Below are positions 1 through 9,083 of a DNA stretch of 64,000 bases, piece by piece (position 1 is the stretch's first letter; the number at the start of each line of letters is the position of its first letter). This DNA is from Sinorhizobium garamanticum (GTDB lineage: Bacteria > Pseudomonadota > Alphaproteobacteria > Rhizobiales > Rhizobiaceae): assembly GCF_029892065.1 (NCBI RefSeq), contig NZ_CP120374.1, positions 620,001 through 684,000 of the forward strand, read 5' to 3'. Made by a program: the position numbers and the translations under genes. Under the pieces are notes generated by a model. The model made no database searches and was not told the DNA's origin. It was given only the letters and a program-made list of their open reading frames with translations.

Positions 1-115
1 AGATCGTCATGCGCAGGTTGACCGCGTCCTGCGCATTGGCAAAACCGCTCCAGGCTAGCGGCGCGGCGATCGCCCATGCCGCGACCGCCGATTTCAACGA
101 CTTGTGATAGTTCAT
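1..115 (-). CDS. ABC transporter solute-binding protein, 5' end only (partial)
   Basis: Only the first 38 codons are in the window; the gene runs off the left edge. The N-terminus is a classic Sec signal peptide: a short basic start (MNYHKS), a hydrophobic core rich in Ala, Ile and Leu, and an Ala-x-Ala cleavage site (ANAQ) followed by a mature start resembling periplasmic sugar-binding proteins. A strong purine-rich ribosome site (GGAGGAGG, minus strand, 123-130) precedes the ATG. It lies directly downstream of a FAD oxidoreductase and a LacI regulator on the same strand, the usual make-up of a sugar or sugar-derivative uptake operon. The solute-binding call is inferred from signal peptide and context; no binding-fold sequence is visible. 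Confidence 0.6.
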   Translation of the reverse strand, partial: MNYHKSLKSAVAAWAIAAPLAWSGFANAQDAVNLRMTI

Positions 116-143
116 TCCCGTTCCTCCTCCAAAGATTGGGTGA

Positions 144-1760
144 TCAGTAGGCCGCGATATCCGGCCAGCGGATTTCGATGCCTTCCCGGGTGAGCTCTCG
201 CTGGAAGTCGCGCAGACGCTCGTCGTTTTCCTGGACCTGGTGAGGTTGCAGCTCCTTCTCAAGGCAATAGGCCGCGAGCATGCCGGCCACTTCGCCGATA
301 TTCCATTCGACCGGATGCAGGCGGTAGCAGCCGTTGGTGATGTGGGTGGTGCCGATGTTCTTGCCGGCCGGAATGAGGTTCTTCATCCGCTCAGGCAGGA
401 GCGCGCCAAGCGGGATCTCGAACGGGCAGGACGGCACGTCGATATAGTTGTCGCCGCCGGTCGAGGGATGCAGGTCGATGCGATACATGCCGATGCCGAC
501 ACTGTCGCGATAGCTCACGGCACCTTTTTCTCCGCGTACCGCATAGGAAAGATCCTGCTCGACGATGCGCGTGACCGGCTTGATGCGGCGGCTTTCGCGG
601 ATATAGGGCGCCATGGCGAGGCCATGTTCGGTGCCGGTGGTGTCGCCGCGCAGGCGAAGCCCGCGATAGCCCTGTCCGCCGTCGATGCGCGGCGCTTCCG
701 TCTGCAGCCAGTAGAAGACCGAATAGGAAAGATCGGCGGCGGACTTCAGGTGCTTCGCCTTCTCCTCCTCGGAAACGTCGATGATCGTGCCGTCCATATA
801 GTCGATCATCGGCCAGTTCACGAGGCAGATGTCGGATTCGTAGAAGCCGGGCTGGAAATTGCGGCGGGCCGCGATGCGGCGGAAGAGCCAAAGGTTTTCG
901 TCTCCGCCACCCTTGCGCTGGTCGGCATCGACGAGCAGCGGATCGTCGTCCGGGTTCGGCGTGAACGAGCGGGTCGTGAGTTCCAGTGTGCGCGGATGTG
1001 GCGCGGTGAAGCCAAGCAGCGGTCCGCCCCAGAAATGCGGTTGGTACTTGCGCCAGTAGTCGTAGTTCTCGGGCTTGTCGATCGTCTGATCGCCATCCAC
1101 GTGATCAACCGCGAAGCAGATCGAAATGGCCTGGACATTCTCCGGCTGCGCTCGCGGCGGCGCGCTCGGCTCGCCCGTGTCCGACTGCGCCTCGAAGCCC
1201 TTTGCATATTCCGTGCCGGTTATTGGCAGCAGGTCGCCGAGTTCGGTCGCATCGAGTATGTAGACGGCGGAAATGGTGATCTCCCGGCCGGTATCGCGAT
1301 GACGCACGGTGACGGAGCGCACCGTATCCCCATCCACGTCTGCGGCAACCGGACGATACGGCTGCAGCACCTTCAGCTTGCCCGCGCCGCGGTACGGCAT
1401 CAGCATGGCTTCCATGACCGCGAGGCTGACGCGCGGCTCAGCGCAGATGCGGCTCACCCAGCCGGCGCCGGGATTGAGATCACCCCAAGCGCGGGCACCC
1501 TCGGTCAGCGGATAGTTGTCGCGGTAATACTGGCGGATGCCGTTGCGCAGTTTCCGATAGGAGCGGGTGATGCCGAACTGCTCGACCCAGGTATGCTCGT
1601 CGGAAGGCACAGCCTGGCTGGTCGACTGGCCGCCAATCCAGTCAAATTCCTCGGTCATGATGACGTTGCGCCCCGCCCGGCAGGCTCCGAGCGCGGCCGC
1701 CACGCCGCCGAGACCGCCGCCCACTACCAGAATAGCTGTATGCATCTCTGTCACGTTCAT
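144..1760 (-). CDS. FAD-dependent oxidoreductase (FAD_oxidored family)
   Basis: About 538 residues. The N-terminus has a Rossmann dinucleotide motif (VVGGGLGGVAAALGA) followed by an acidic residue after the second strand (MTEEFDWIGGQ), which is the FAD-ADP binding signature. The length and the conserved GGQST and late GKNIG segments fit the FAD_oxidored proteins found beside carbohydrate ABC transporters; the substrate is unknown. The start was set at the ATG at 1760, which overlaps the TGA of the LacI gene by one base (TGATG) and implies translational coupling; an in-frame ATG 24 bases further upstream would lie inside the repressor gene, and a later ATG (MHTAIL) is also possible. It is probably co-transcribed with the repressor and the downstream binding protein. 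Confidence 0.8.
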   Translation of the reverse strand: MNVTEMHTAILVVGGGLGGVAAALGACRAGRNVIMTEEFDWIGGQSTSQAVPSDEHTWVEQFGITRSYRKLRNGIRQYYRDNYPLTEGARAWGDLNPGAGWVSRICAEPRVSLAVMEAMLMPYRGAGKLKVLQPYRPVAADVDGDTVRSVTVRHRDTGREITISAVYILDATELGDLLPITGTEYAKGFEAQSDTGEPSAPPRAQPENVQAISICFAVDHVDGDQTIDKPENYDYWRKYQPHFWGGPLLGFTAPHPRTLELTTRSFTPNPDDDPLLVDADQRKGGGDENLWLFRRIAARRNFQPGFYESDICLVNWPMIDYMDGTIIDVSEEEKAKHLKSAADLSYSVFYWLQTEAPRIDGGQGYRGLRLRGDTTGTEHGLAMAPYIRESRRIKPVTRIVEQDLSYAVRGEKGAVSYRDSVGIGMYRIDLHPSTGGDNYIDVPSCPFEIPLGALLPERMKNLIPAGKNIGTTHITNGCYRLHPVEWNIGEVAGMLAAYCLEKELQPHQVQENDERLRDFQRELTREGIEIRWPDIAAY

Positions 1761-2809
1761 CACGTCCGTTTCTTTGCGGGCCAAAAGGCGTGTGCAGGAC
1801 CAAGGGTCTCGCCCTCGACCGGTTCACAGGTCAGGAGAATTTGTTGGATGGGTGCGGCGCCCTCGATGCGGCGCACCAGCATGGCGGTCGCCTGCCGGCC
1901 CATTTCCTCGCGGGGAATGTTGAAGGAGGCGAACTGCACATGGCTGCGTTCGGCGCGAACATGGCTGCCGAGCACGACGGCCGAAAAGTCACCCGGAAGA
2001 GACAAGCCGCGCTCGCGGGCAGCGACTTCCACGCGCACCGCGTCGGCAAGTTCGACGAAAAAGGCCGCCGTCGCGCCTTTGGCAAAGACCGCAGCAAGGA
2101 TTTCGTCGGCCGGCCGGCCGACGGCATCGATATGGAGAACCAGGTCGGCGCCATCCCCTACCGCCGCGGAAAATCCATTCCAGCGATCGACGATGGACTC
2201 GGCCGGGCCTGAAGGACCGATATAGGCGAGCTTGGAATGCCCGAGCCCCCGCGCCTTCTCCACCAGCGCGCGGGTAGCGGTTGTGTAATCGCCACCGACG
2301 TAGGGAACGGGTCCGCCAGCGTCCTCGCGTCGGCCGATCGCCACGAATGGATAGTCTCCGGCAACGAGCTTCTTCAGTTCGGCCCGGTCGAATTCCCGGC
2401 CGAGCACCAGGCAGCCGTCCGCTATCCTCAACCGGTTGCCGTCAGCGAAAATCTTGCGGTCCTTGCCGACGCCCGCGCCCGTCAAAAGCAGAAGGTCGTA
2501 GTTCTGAGCCTGCGCCTCCTCCTCAATACCGAGCAGGAAGGGCAAGAAAAAGTCCGCCTGTTCACTCGGAAAGGCCGGTTCGTAGGTGAAGACGCCGAGG
2601 ATACGGTTGAGGCCCTTGGCCATACGCCGCGCGATCGGGTCGGGCACGTAGCCGGTCGTGCGGATGACCTGCTGGACCCGCTCGCGGGTTTCCTGCGGAA
2701 TGCGCGCGAGGGCTGTCTGAGCCCCGTTCAGAACAAGCGAAACGGTAGCCTGGCTGACGCCGGCCAGTTTCGCAATATCGTTCTGAGTCAAGCGCCTAGG
2801 GCCTGCCAC
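1760..2809 (-). CDS. LacI family transcriptional regulator
   Basis: The protein starts with a LacI helix-turn-helix (LTQNDIAKLAGVSQATVSLVLNG), followed by a hinge and a periplasmic-binding-like effector domain that runs to the end; about 349 residues, normal for the family. The longest open frame would start at 2848 inside a perfect palindrome, but a GTG at 2809 has a good ribosome site (GGGAGGAG) 5-8 bases upstream and puts the helix-turn-helix at the very N-terminus, so I prefer 2809. The gene leads the minus-strand operon with the FAD oxidoreductase and the binding protein. The palindrome just upstream suggests autorepression of the whole operon. The inducer is not predictable. Confidence 0.85.
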   Translation of the reverse strand: MAGPRRLTQNDIAKLAGVSQATVSLVLNGAQTALARIPQETRERVQQVIRTTGYVPDPIARRMAKGLNRILGVFTYEPAFPSEQADFFLPFLLGIEEEAQAQNYDLLLLTGAGVGKDRKIFADGNRLRIADGCLVLGREFDRAELKKLVAGDYPFVAIGRREDAGGPVPYVGGDYTTATRALVEKARGLGHSKLAYIGPSGPAESIVDRWNGFSAAVGDGADLVLHIDAVGRPADEILAAVFAKGATAAFFVELADAVRVEVAARERGLSLPGDFSAVVLGSHVRAERSHVQFASFNIPREEMGRQATAMLVRRIEGAAPIQQILLTCEPVEGETLGPAHAFWPAKKRT

Positions 2810-2838
2810 GGAAGCTCCTCCCTGCTCCTCCTGGCTGC

Positions 2839-2867
2839 TAATACGCATTAGCAGCTAATGCGTATTA
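2839..2867. promoter_or_regulatory. Perfect 29-bp palindrome, probable LacI-family operator
   Basis: Two exact 14-base inverted arms (TAATACGCATTAGC and its complement) flank a single central A. It sits 30 bases upstream of the preferred GTG start of the LacI gene, where repressor binding would block transcription of the operon. The perfect symmetry and position support an operator; which repressor binds is inferred from adjacency. Confidence 0.75.
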
Positions 2868-3184
2868 ACAAGATGAGATCGGCTGCTGTCAAGCAGAAAA
2901 GCCACGCAACAGGCTCGGAGCCTTGTTGTTCATCTTCAGCCCGATCCTCGAAGCCGCCTGCTACTGGTGACTCATGAATGAGTTGGCGGATTGTGACTTT
3001 CGCCGAAACCTGTGGGCCCCGGACTCGGCCTGATCGCGTGCGGCAACGCGTTCCTTGGCGGCCTGGTCATGGTCATCGTTGGACGAGAGCAACGGCACGC
3101 GGTCCGGGAAGTCGACCAAGATCCCACAAACAGGTTGTGGTAAAGCTGATGAGGCCGCCAGTAGTGATGGAGGACGAACATGAC
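2868..3184. other. Intergenic, no supported gene
   Basis: About 317 bases between the LacI operator and the nuclease remnant. Several short open frames overlap on both strands, none with a recognisable motif. The right part may be decayed sequence continuing the nuclease pseudogene. Confidence 0.4.
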
Positions 3185-3418
3185 CACGCCATCGAGCCAA
3201 AAGGTGTCGCCATCAACGACACAGGTCTCCCTGGCCGTGACACCACACATTGAGAAAGCGGCGCTGATTGTGTCTTGCGGCGGAACAGTTGCCCAGCCAT
3301 AGGCAGCACCAGCCGCAATCGCGGCCAAGGGCGCGACGAACAACCATGGCGACAAGGGCCTCCTGGCGCGCCTTGCCGGTCGCTGTTTCTGTCGTCGGAA
3401 TTTTACGACGGTCCCCAC
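3185..3418 (-). pseudogene. Thermonuclease (SNase-like) N-terminal remnant
   Basis: The reading frame encodes a basic N-terminus, a hydrophobic anchor (LFVAPLAAIAAGAAYG), and then VVDGDTFWLDGV, which matches the first conserved block of staphylococcal-nuclease-like proteins (VDGDTxxLDG). The expected next block (RIADIDTPE) and all later catalytic residues are absent; the frame continues into sequence with no resemblance to the family. A GTG at 3418 with a G-rich upstream stretch is a possible start. I read this as a truncated, dead gene. Confidence is limited because only a short block is recognisable. Confidence 0.45.
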
Positions 3419-3522
3419 CGCTTCCCCCGTCACAGGTGGAGTAAAGCAGAAAAACAACCATGCGTCGAGGCGAAGGCGGTCGGATGCGCTCGCAAGCCAG
3501 CAATCGTGTTCACCAACGGAAC

Positions 3523-3801
3523 ATGTTATTAATGGCAATGCCTGAAAGCGAACAGCAGTACGAGTTTTCTGAATTCTCCGGCGAATTTGTCGACGACGAC
3601 GTCATGGTCACTATCGGCATATACCGCCCAGCGGGCACGAATGGGGATTGGACGCTCGAGGTGGTCGACCAAGAAGGATACTCGACCGTTTGGGACGATC
3701 TCTTCTCTACTGACCGCGAAGCGTTTGAAGAATTCTTGGCAACCATCCAGCGGGACGGAATCCGCAGCTTTCTCGACCTATCCATTCACACGGTGCATTG
3801 A
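3523..3801 (+). CDS. Hypothetical small acidic protein
   Basis: About 92 residues, no recognised family. The sequence is acidic near the N-terminus (SEQQYEFSEFSGEFVDDD), has no signal peptide or membrane segment, and has a coherent soluble composition with alternating hydrophobic residues (MVTIGIYRPAG, WTLEVVDQEG). Start is uncertain: ATGs at 3523, 3532 and 3538 are all in frame and none has a strong ribosome site. It may be a real conserved hypothetical gene because the protein composition is more plausible than the frames opposite it, but this is a judgement from composition alone. Confidence 0.45.
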   Translation: MLLMAMPESEQQYEFSEFSGEFVDDDVMVTIGIYRPAGTNGDWTLEVVDQEGYSTVWDDLFSTDREAFEEFLATIQRDGIRSFLDLSIHTVH

Positions 3802-4124
3802 CGCTTCACCACGGCATTGCCGTTGTTGGCATTCACCACGCAAGGAAGGTCTGCCGGATAAACTCGCAAGCACGCGTATCCGCCGCATCTGTCGGGTTTA
3901 TTTGCAGGAGCGTACCGGAGGCGCGGAATCAGACCTTCCCTGTCGTCAGCTCGGGCCGATAGCTTTGTGCCGTAGCTCGATCGGATCTACATCTTTTCCC
4001 CGCATCCGACGAAGGCAACTGGATGCGCCCAGCCGGGAGTAGCTCGAGCTCGGCGCACCATTTGCAAAAGTGTACCTTCTGGAAAACCATAGCGAATCAG
4101 CCGCATTTGAAAGATGGAGGGCAC
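3802..4124. other. Intergenic upstream of AsmA gene
   Basis: 323 bases with no gene I can support. It must hold the promoter of the AsmA gene; no clear sigma-70 boxes or regulator sites were recognised. Confidence 0.4.
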
Positions 4125-7100
4125 ATGAAGCGCTTCTTTCTATGTCTTCTGGCGCTCAGTGCGCTCGCTGTCACTTCCATCGTCGTCTTGCCAAGCCTCG
4201 TTTCAGGCGACTGGATTCGCGGCGAACTCAGCAGGCAGCTTTCTGCTGCGACGGGCAGTTCAATTTCGCTCAATGGTCCTGTCAGGCTTTCTGCCTTCCC
4301 CCATCTCGCGGTTCTAGCTGAAGATGTCACCCTCTCCGCGGAAACGCATGGCGTCACAGCCGAATTCGGGGAGGTTGCAGGTTCTGTGACGCTGTCCTCC
4401 CTTTGGTCCGATCGCCTGCACATAAAAGAGATCAAGGTGGATCGACCCATGATCGTACTCGGGGAAGGCTCAGGTCGTGCATCGACGACACAGCCTGGAG
4501 GCAACGATCGGACCGAAGAGGGCGACCCACTTGCGGCCCTTGCCACCTTCTTCGAACGAAGCGCGATCGATTCAATCTCGATCGCCGGCGGCACGTTGAT
4601 ACGGAAAGACGCAGCAAGCCCCGAGCAGACCGTGACCGATGTCGACCTTTCGCTTTCGGCGCCCAGCATAGATGGTGAGCTATCTCTTTCGGCGAGCGCC
4701 CGAATGGAGGAGCGACGCTACGAGACCACCCTCACCATTTCCTCCTTGCGGTCACTGCTTGAACGCCGGCCAACCGACATGACCGCCTCGTTCCAAGCGG
4801 ATCCGGTGCCAGCATCCGGCTTCGCGGAGTTCGAGGCAGTCGGGCAAGTGGCCCTCAATGCCAATGGTAGCTATCAGATCCGCGGCGGCAAACTGCGTGC
4901 CGGCGAACAGGCGTTTGGCCTGGACGCGCTCTTCATACCAGGCAAGCGTCCCCGGATTCTCGCTGACCTCGATGCTGATCGGTTGGATTTGAGTCCATTT
5001 GTCGAGGCGACGTCGGGTTCTTCGCAATCAAAAGCAGGGTCGTCAGACCCCGCCTCCCCCGCAAGCCTGCGATTTCTGGCTGATTTCGACAGCGACATCA
5101 GCGTTCACGTCGGCACCTTGACCCTTGGCGACGTCTCGGCCTCCGACGTCTCGCTCGTGGCGAAGCTCAAAGACGGAGAGCTTTCTGCACGGCTCGAGCA
5201 CTTGGGTATTGATGCGGGCAGCATCGCCGCCAATATCAAAACCGATGTTCACGATGGCGAGCCGACCTTCCAGGGTCATATATCCAGCAACGGCCTCGAC
5301 ATCGGCAGACTGGCATCGTTGATGGAGCAATCGGTCCCACTGTCCGGTGCCCTGACGATAGATACCGCCTTTGCCTTTCGCGGCCTTAGCGAAGATGCCC
5401 TCCGAGAAACAATCAATCTCACTGGCAATATTGGCATGCACGACGCGACGTTTGTCGCGCCGAATATAGCTGATGAAAGCATGCGCGAGGTGAAGGCAAA
5501 GAAGCTTGCAATCAGGATCGAGGATCTCACAAAGCCGGTGCACCTGTCGGGCACGCTCGCATGGCGGGACAAGCCCCTTGCCGTCGAACTGCAAATCCCC
5601 GTCCGGGATCTGCTTCTGAAGAAAAATCCTGGCACAACTGACATCCCTCTCAAGCTTCAGATGCGCATGCCGGACGCATCCTTAGCCATCGATGGCAAGG
5701 CTGTCCTTCCGAGTCAGTATGTTGGAAAGCTCGATTTTTCCACGGCTGATCTTGATGCGTTCCTCGCCTGGCTCGGACGGGGCGGGGCAGAGAGCGTCGG
5801 CCCGATTGCATTCAAAGGCGAGGTCAGCACCAGCCCAACAGGCGTTTCGTTTGAGCGCGCCATTCTGTCGCTCAACGGCGTGCAAGCGAGCGGGAACGGG
5901 TCTGTCCAGTTCACGACGCCACTGAAGATATTCAGCGCCCTCAGCTTTGAGGAACTGAATTTTGCGCGCCTTGCCGGCGCGCAGTCGTCTGCTCCTGAAG
6001 CGAAAGCGAAAAAAGCGAAAGGAGACAAGACAAGCCCCGACGTTCCGCTGGATCTCTCTGCGCTCCAGTCGATCGACGCAACGATCAAAGTGGACGCAAA
6101 AAAACTCGGATACGGTCGCGTCTTCGCCGGACCGGTTGCAACAAGCCTCATCGTCTCCGATGGTGTCGCAAGCCTTGCCCTTCCAGAAAGCCCGTTTTAC
6201 GGCGGCCAAGTTACCGCAAGCCTGAAGGCCGATGGCTCCCAGTCGGAACCTTCGATCGCCTTGCAGGCGTCCATTTCGGGAGCCTCGGCAGCGCCGCTTC
6301 TGACCGACATGGCAGGCTTCCGGCATCTTGAGGGTGCGTTGCAGGCGGACTTCGACATTGCGGGCGCGGGCGGGACGACCAAGGCGCTCGCAAACACACT
6401 TCACGGGACCGCGATTGTCCGCTTTTCGGACGGCGCCATTCGCGGCCTCGATATTGCCGAGGTCTACAACAATCTCGTCGGCCTCATGTCATCAGGTTTC
6501 AAACAGGACGAGAAGAACGCAACCACGTTCACCGAACTTGGCGCGTCCTTTACCGTTGAGAGTGGTGTTGCGCGAACCGAAGATATCAAGCTTGTCGGCC
6601 CGCTGGTCCGTATGACCGGAAAAGGCGCGGCTAACCTGGCGGAGAGCTCCCTGAAATTTCGTCTCGATCCCCGGGTCGTCGCTTCGCTCAAAGGACAGGG
6701 AGCCGAGGTATCGACAGATGGCGTCGGGGTTCCAGTCGTCGTCGAGGGGAGCTTTGCCAATCCGCGGATCTATCCTGATCTCTCCGGATTGTTGAAGGAC
6801 CCAGGCGCCGCCTTGGCGACATTGAAGAAATTCGGACTGCCAACCGACAAGCTGCGGATTGACGACCTTCTCTCCAAAGGTGCAACCGGCGCATCGGTCA
6901 AAGACCTCGTCCGCGGCACCGCAGAAAAGATGCTGAAAGGAGAAGATAACGAGCTTTCCATCGAAGAAATTATTGCCGGCGAGGCGGCAGAGGGCGACCA
7001 GGCACTTCCGACAGCGCAGGCCGGCCAGGAGCCTGCCCCGCCCGAGGCGGCAAATGAGCAACCGCAGCAAGGTGCAGAACAGCCCGACCACGAATCGGGC

Positions 7101-7139
7101 GGCACGCTGAACAACCTATTCAATCAGTTACTTAGATAG
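4125..7139 (+). CDS. AsmA family protein
   Basis: About 1004 residues. It begins with a single N-terminal membrane anchor (KRFFLCLLALSALAVTSIVVL) followed by the AsmA signature region (LSRQLSAATGSSISLNGPVRLSAFP) and a long repetitive beta-rich periplasmic domain; the C-terminal AsmA_2-like part (residues about 700-900) includes a DGAIRGLDIA motif typical of the family. The last 60 residues are Pro, Gln, Glu and Ala rich and probably disordered. AsmA-like proteins are inner-membrane-anchored bridge-type proteins implicated in phospholipid transport and outer-membrane homeostasis. The start at 4125 has a good ribosome site (GATGGAGG) and places the anchor at the N-terminus; the open frame extends further upstream but without support. 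It appears monocistronic. Confidence 0.88.
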   Translation: MKRFFLCLLALSALAVTSIVVLPSLVSGDWIRGELSRQLSAATGSSISLNGPVRLSAFPHLAVLAEDVTLSAETHGVTAEFGEVAGSVTLSSLWSDRLHIKEIKVDRPMIVLGEGSGRASTTQPGGNDRTEEGDPLAALATFFERSAIDSISIAGGTLIRKDAASPEQTVTDVDLSLSAPSIDGELSLSASARMEERRYETTLTISSLRSLLERRPTDMTASFQADPVPASGFAEFEAVGQVALNANGSYQIRGGKLRAGEQAFGLDALFIPGKRPRILADLDADRLDLSPFVEATSGSSQSKAGSSDPASPASLRFLADFDSDISVHVGTLTLGDVSASDVSLVAKLKDGELSARLEHLGIDAGSIAANIKTDVHDGEPTFQGHISSNGLDIGRLASLMEQSVPLSGALTIDTAFAFRGLSEDALRETINLTGNIGMHDATFVAPNIADESMREVKAKKLAIRIEDLTKPVHLSGTLAWRDKPLAVELQIPVRDLLLKKNPGTTDIPLKLQMRMPDASLAIDGKAVLPSQYVGKLDFSTADLDAFLAWLGRGGAESVGPIAFKGEVSTSPTGVSFERAILSLNGVQASGNGSVQFTTPLKIFSALSFEELNFARLAGAQSSAPEAKAKKAKGDKTSPDVPLDLSALQSIDATIKVDAKKLGYGRVFAGPVATSLIVSDGVASLALPESPFYGGQVTASLKADGSQSEPSIALQASISGASAAPLLTDMAGFRHLEGALQADFDIAGAGGTTKALANTLHGTAIVRFSDGAIRGLDIAEVYNNLVGLMSSGFKQDEKNATTFTELGASFTVESGVARTEDIKLVGPLVRMTGKGAANLAESSLKFRLDPRVVASLKGQGAEVSTDGVGVPVVVEGSFANPRIYPDLSGLLKDPGAALATLKKFGLPTDKLRIDDLLSKGATGASVKDLVRGTAEKMLKGEDNELSIEEIIAGEAAEGDQALPTAQAGQEPAPPEAANEQPQQGAEQPDHESGGTLNNLFNQLLR

Positions 7140-7905
7140 AGAGAACCTCGCCTTGAGACGCAGAAGCCTAACGCTACGTCGAGATACAGCTTTCTCGACC
7201 ATTTTGCCTGCGGACAAGCGGCACCGGCTGCGAAGCCGCAAGGTGGTACTGTCGTCCAAAAGTTGTCGGCTCTCTACACGCCCACAGTCAGCCTACCCCT
7301 AGCGCCGTGCGCATCTTTAGACGCACAGGGCTACGGCATGAATCCTCAACGGATTCATGCCGCCAACATGACAAAGAGCGTACCAGGCGCAGGCGCTTCA
7401 GCGCCGTAGCCAGTTCGCGCGCAGCTTGACTGGTTAACAGGGCAGCCGCAGGAGGTTTCGCATAGCGCCGCCCGAAGGGCGGAAACCGGGACCGACTGCC
7501 CCCGGCAAGCTGCTCCGCTCGGGAAATCCCCAGCCCACCCTCGCCTCCCCTAAAAATCCCGCAAATGCAGGCGTTTGCGAAGATTGCTCTTGGAAAAGCG
7601 GTGTGAGAGTTGTACTAAATTTGCGGATTACAACTCGCGCCGACTGCCATTTCCAGAGCCAAAAGGGCCGAATACTGGGCCTTCTTCGGCGTCCTCGGCT
7701 ATGCGCAAGTTCGGCTTTCCCATCTCGGCCATCGTGCTTTCGACGATGCTGGTGCCGAACTTCGAGGGCTCCTTCCTGCGGTCGATGACCCTCGGCATGG
7801 GCGAGCCGAGCATTTTCACGCCTGATCACGGGTGTCAACCACACGACCGAATAAATCAGCCCCTCTGTATCAAACGCCGCGCAGGCCACGAAGGCGAAGA
7901 CTGGC
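7140..7905. other. Long intergenic region with hairpin repeat
   Basis: 766 bases between asmA and the recombinase-like fragment. It contains the hairpin repeat at 7299-7362. Open frames of 60-150 codons exist on both strands but show no motif and no consistent coding signal; the stretch probably marks the left boundary of the defence island. Confidence 0.4.
7299..7362. repeat. Rhizobial-type intergenic palindromic repeat
   Basis: Two adjacent hairpins: a small one with GTGCG/CGCAC arms around 7304-7325, and a strong one at 7334-7362 with perfect 12-bp arms (CGGCATGAATCC) and a 5-base loop. The arrangement resembles the mosaic intergenic elements common in Rhizobium and Sinorhizobium. It could also act as a transcription terminator for asmA. 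Confidence 0.55.
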
Positions 7906-8433
7906 GTGGCACCAAAGCCGGTTGAAGAATTTCCGAAACCGCTCTTCGATTGGACGGATGATCCGGCGGAATTCCAGCTTGCTCTGATTTATCATATGCG
8001 CCGACATGGAGACACGTATTGGCACCTCCATCGCGCCGTGACCGGTGAGAACGGAACCTTCGATCGCACGAACACTGTTGAGCTGGACGAAAGGCACCAA
8101 GGTGCCACGGTCGCTGGACAGTTTGATATCCTTTCCAGGATCGAGCGCCGCTATCGCCTGCCAGATGGCTATTTCAAGGGGAAACTGCCCCATCAATCTC
8201 GGTCGGCTTCGGGGCATGACGTCGGAAGCGATATCAGTGCCGCCGAACGGCGCCGGCTCGCCTGGCATCTGCCGGACGATTTCAATAACTTGCCCTTCAG
8301 CAAGCGCGAAGAAATTCTGGAATGGGTTCGCCGGGTGATTATCTCCGGCTCCACCGATTATCGGCGCTTTCAGGCGGCAGCAACCAGACAGCGATACGCC
8401 ATCCGGTGCGTTTCCGGCGTGCATGAATTTTAA
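7906..8433 (+). CDS. Conserved rhizobial hypothetical protein, probable truncated recombinase N-terminus
   Basis: 175 residues starting at a GTG at 7906, without signal peptide or membrane segment. From memory it resembles the N-terminal region of larger integrase or recombinase-like proteins in rhizobia: an acidic-aromatic start (PLFDWTDDPAEF), an HMRRHGDTYW segment and an LPDDFNNLPFSKREEILEWVRR helix. No catalytic tyrosine or serine recombinase residues are present, and the frame ends abruptly after RYAIRC, so it is likely a 3'-truncated fragment. It sits immediately left of a toxin-antitoxin pair, consistent with a breakpoint made when the island was acquired. The functional assignment is weak. 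Confidence 0.4.
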   Translation: MAPKPVEEFPKPLFDWTDDPAEFQLALIYHMRRHGDTYWHLHRAVTGENGTFDRTNTVELDERHQGATVAGQFDILSRIERRYRLPDGYFKGKLPHQSRSASGHDVGSDISAAERRRLAWHLPDDFNNLPFSKREEILEWVRRVIISGSTDYRRFQAAATRQRYAIRCVSGVHEF

Positions 8434-8489
8434 ATGAAAATACTTGCACAATCCTTCCTCTGCCCTATCTTGAAGGTCAGGTGACAAAC

Positions 8490-9083
8490 ATGGCCAGATT
8501 GGACGAACTGAAACAACATCTGATCCCGGGCAAGGTCTATCGCAGGGCAGACCTGACGCGATGGACCGCCTCTGTGGATCGGGACATCAGGAAGTTGCTG
8601 GATGCCGGCGAGCTGACAAAGCTCTCCGGCGGCGTCTACGTGCGCCCGAAACCCACCAGCTTCGGGCGCGCTCCGGCCAGTGACCACGATCTCGTGGAAG
8701 CGTTTCTCAAGGACAAGCGGTTTCTGCTGCTGACGCCGAATGCCTATAATGCGCTCGGCGTCGGCGCTACACAGCTTTATAACGAAACCGTTGTGTATAA
8801 CAGGAAGCGCCATGGCCGCTTCAAGCTTGGCAACCGGGTCTATGATTTCCGGATGAAGCCTGAGTTTCCAGCGGTCGCAACCAAAGAATTCCTACTGGTC
8901 GATCTGGTCAACAGTCTTAAGCGGCTTGCCGAGGACGAAACCCAGGTACTGGAACGCGCGAGGGTGGTGGCGAGAGAACTCGATCAGAATGCCTTGCGAC
9001 AGGCCGCTGAAGACTATGGCGGCGTGCGGGCCAAGAAGTTCTTCAAAGACGTCTTCGCCGAATTGGAAGCTGCTGATGGCTGA
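8490..9083 (+). CDS. AbiEi-type antitoxin (DUF6088-like, winged-helix)
   Basis: About 197 residues. The N-terminal part reads like the AbiEi antitoxin winged helix (YRRADLTRWTASVDRDIRKLLDAGELTKLSGGVYVRP), followed by the domain seen in type IV-like antitoxins that precede AbiEii toxins. Start set at the ATG at 8490, preceded by AGGTGA; a GTG at 8481 is also in frame. The gene overlaps the toxin gene by 8 bases (ATGGCTGA), typical of a co-translated pair. AbiEi proteins are known to repress their own promoter by binding inverted repeats, so the short upstream region 8434-8489 is the expected control site. Known role: neutralising the nucleotidyltransferase toxin and limiting phage infection. 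Confidence 0.75.
   Translation: MARLDELKQHLIPGKVYRRADLTRWTASVDRDIRKLLDAGELTKLSGGVYVRPKPTSFGRAPASDHDLVEAFLKDKRFLLLTPNAYNALGVGATQLYNETVVYNRKRHGRFKLGNRVYDFRMKPEFPAVATKEFLLVDLVNSLKRLAEDETQVLERARVVARELDQNALRQAAEDYGGVRAKKFFKDVFAELEAADG

Noticed and set aside
240..2225. Long plus-strand open frame of 661 codons
   Set aside because: It lies opposite the FAD oxidoreductase and LacI genes, which have clear motifs; composition is that of an antisense shadow in GC-rich DNA.
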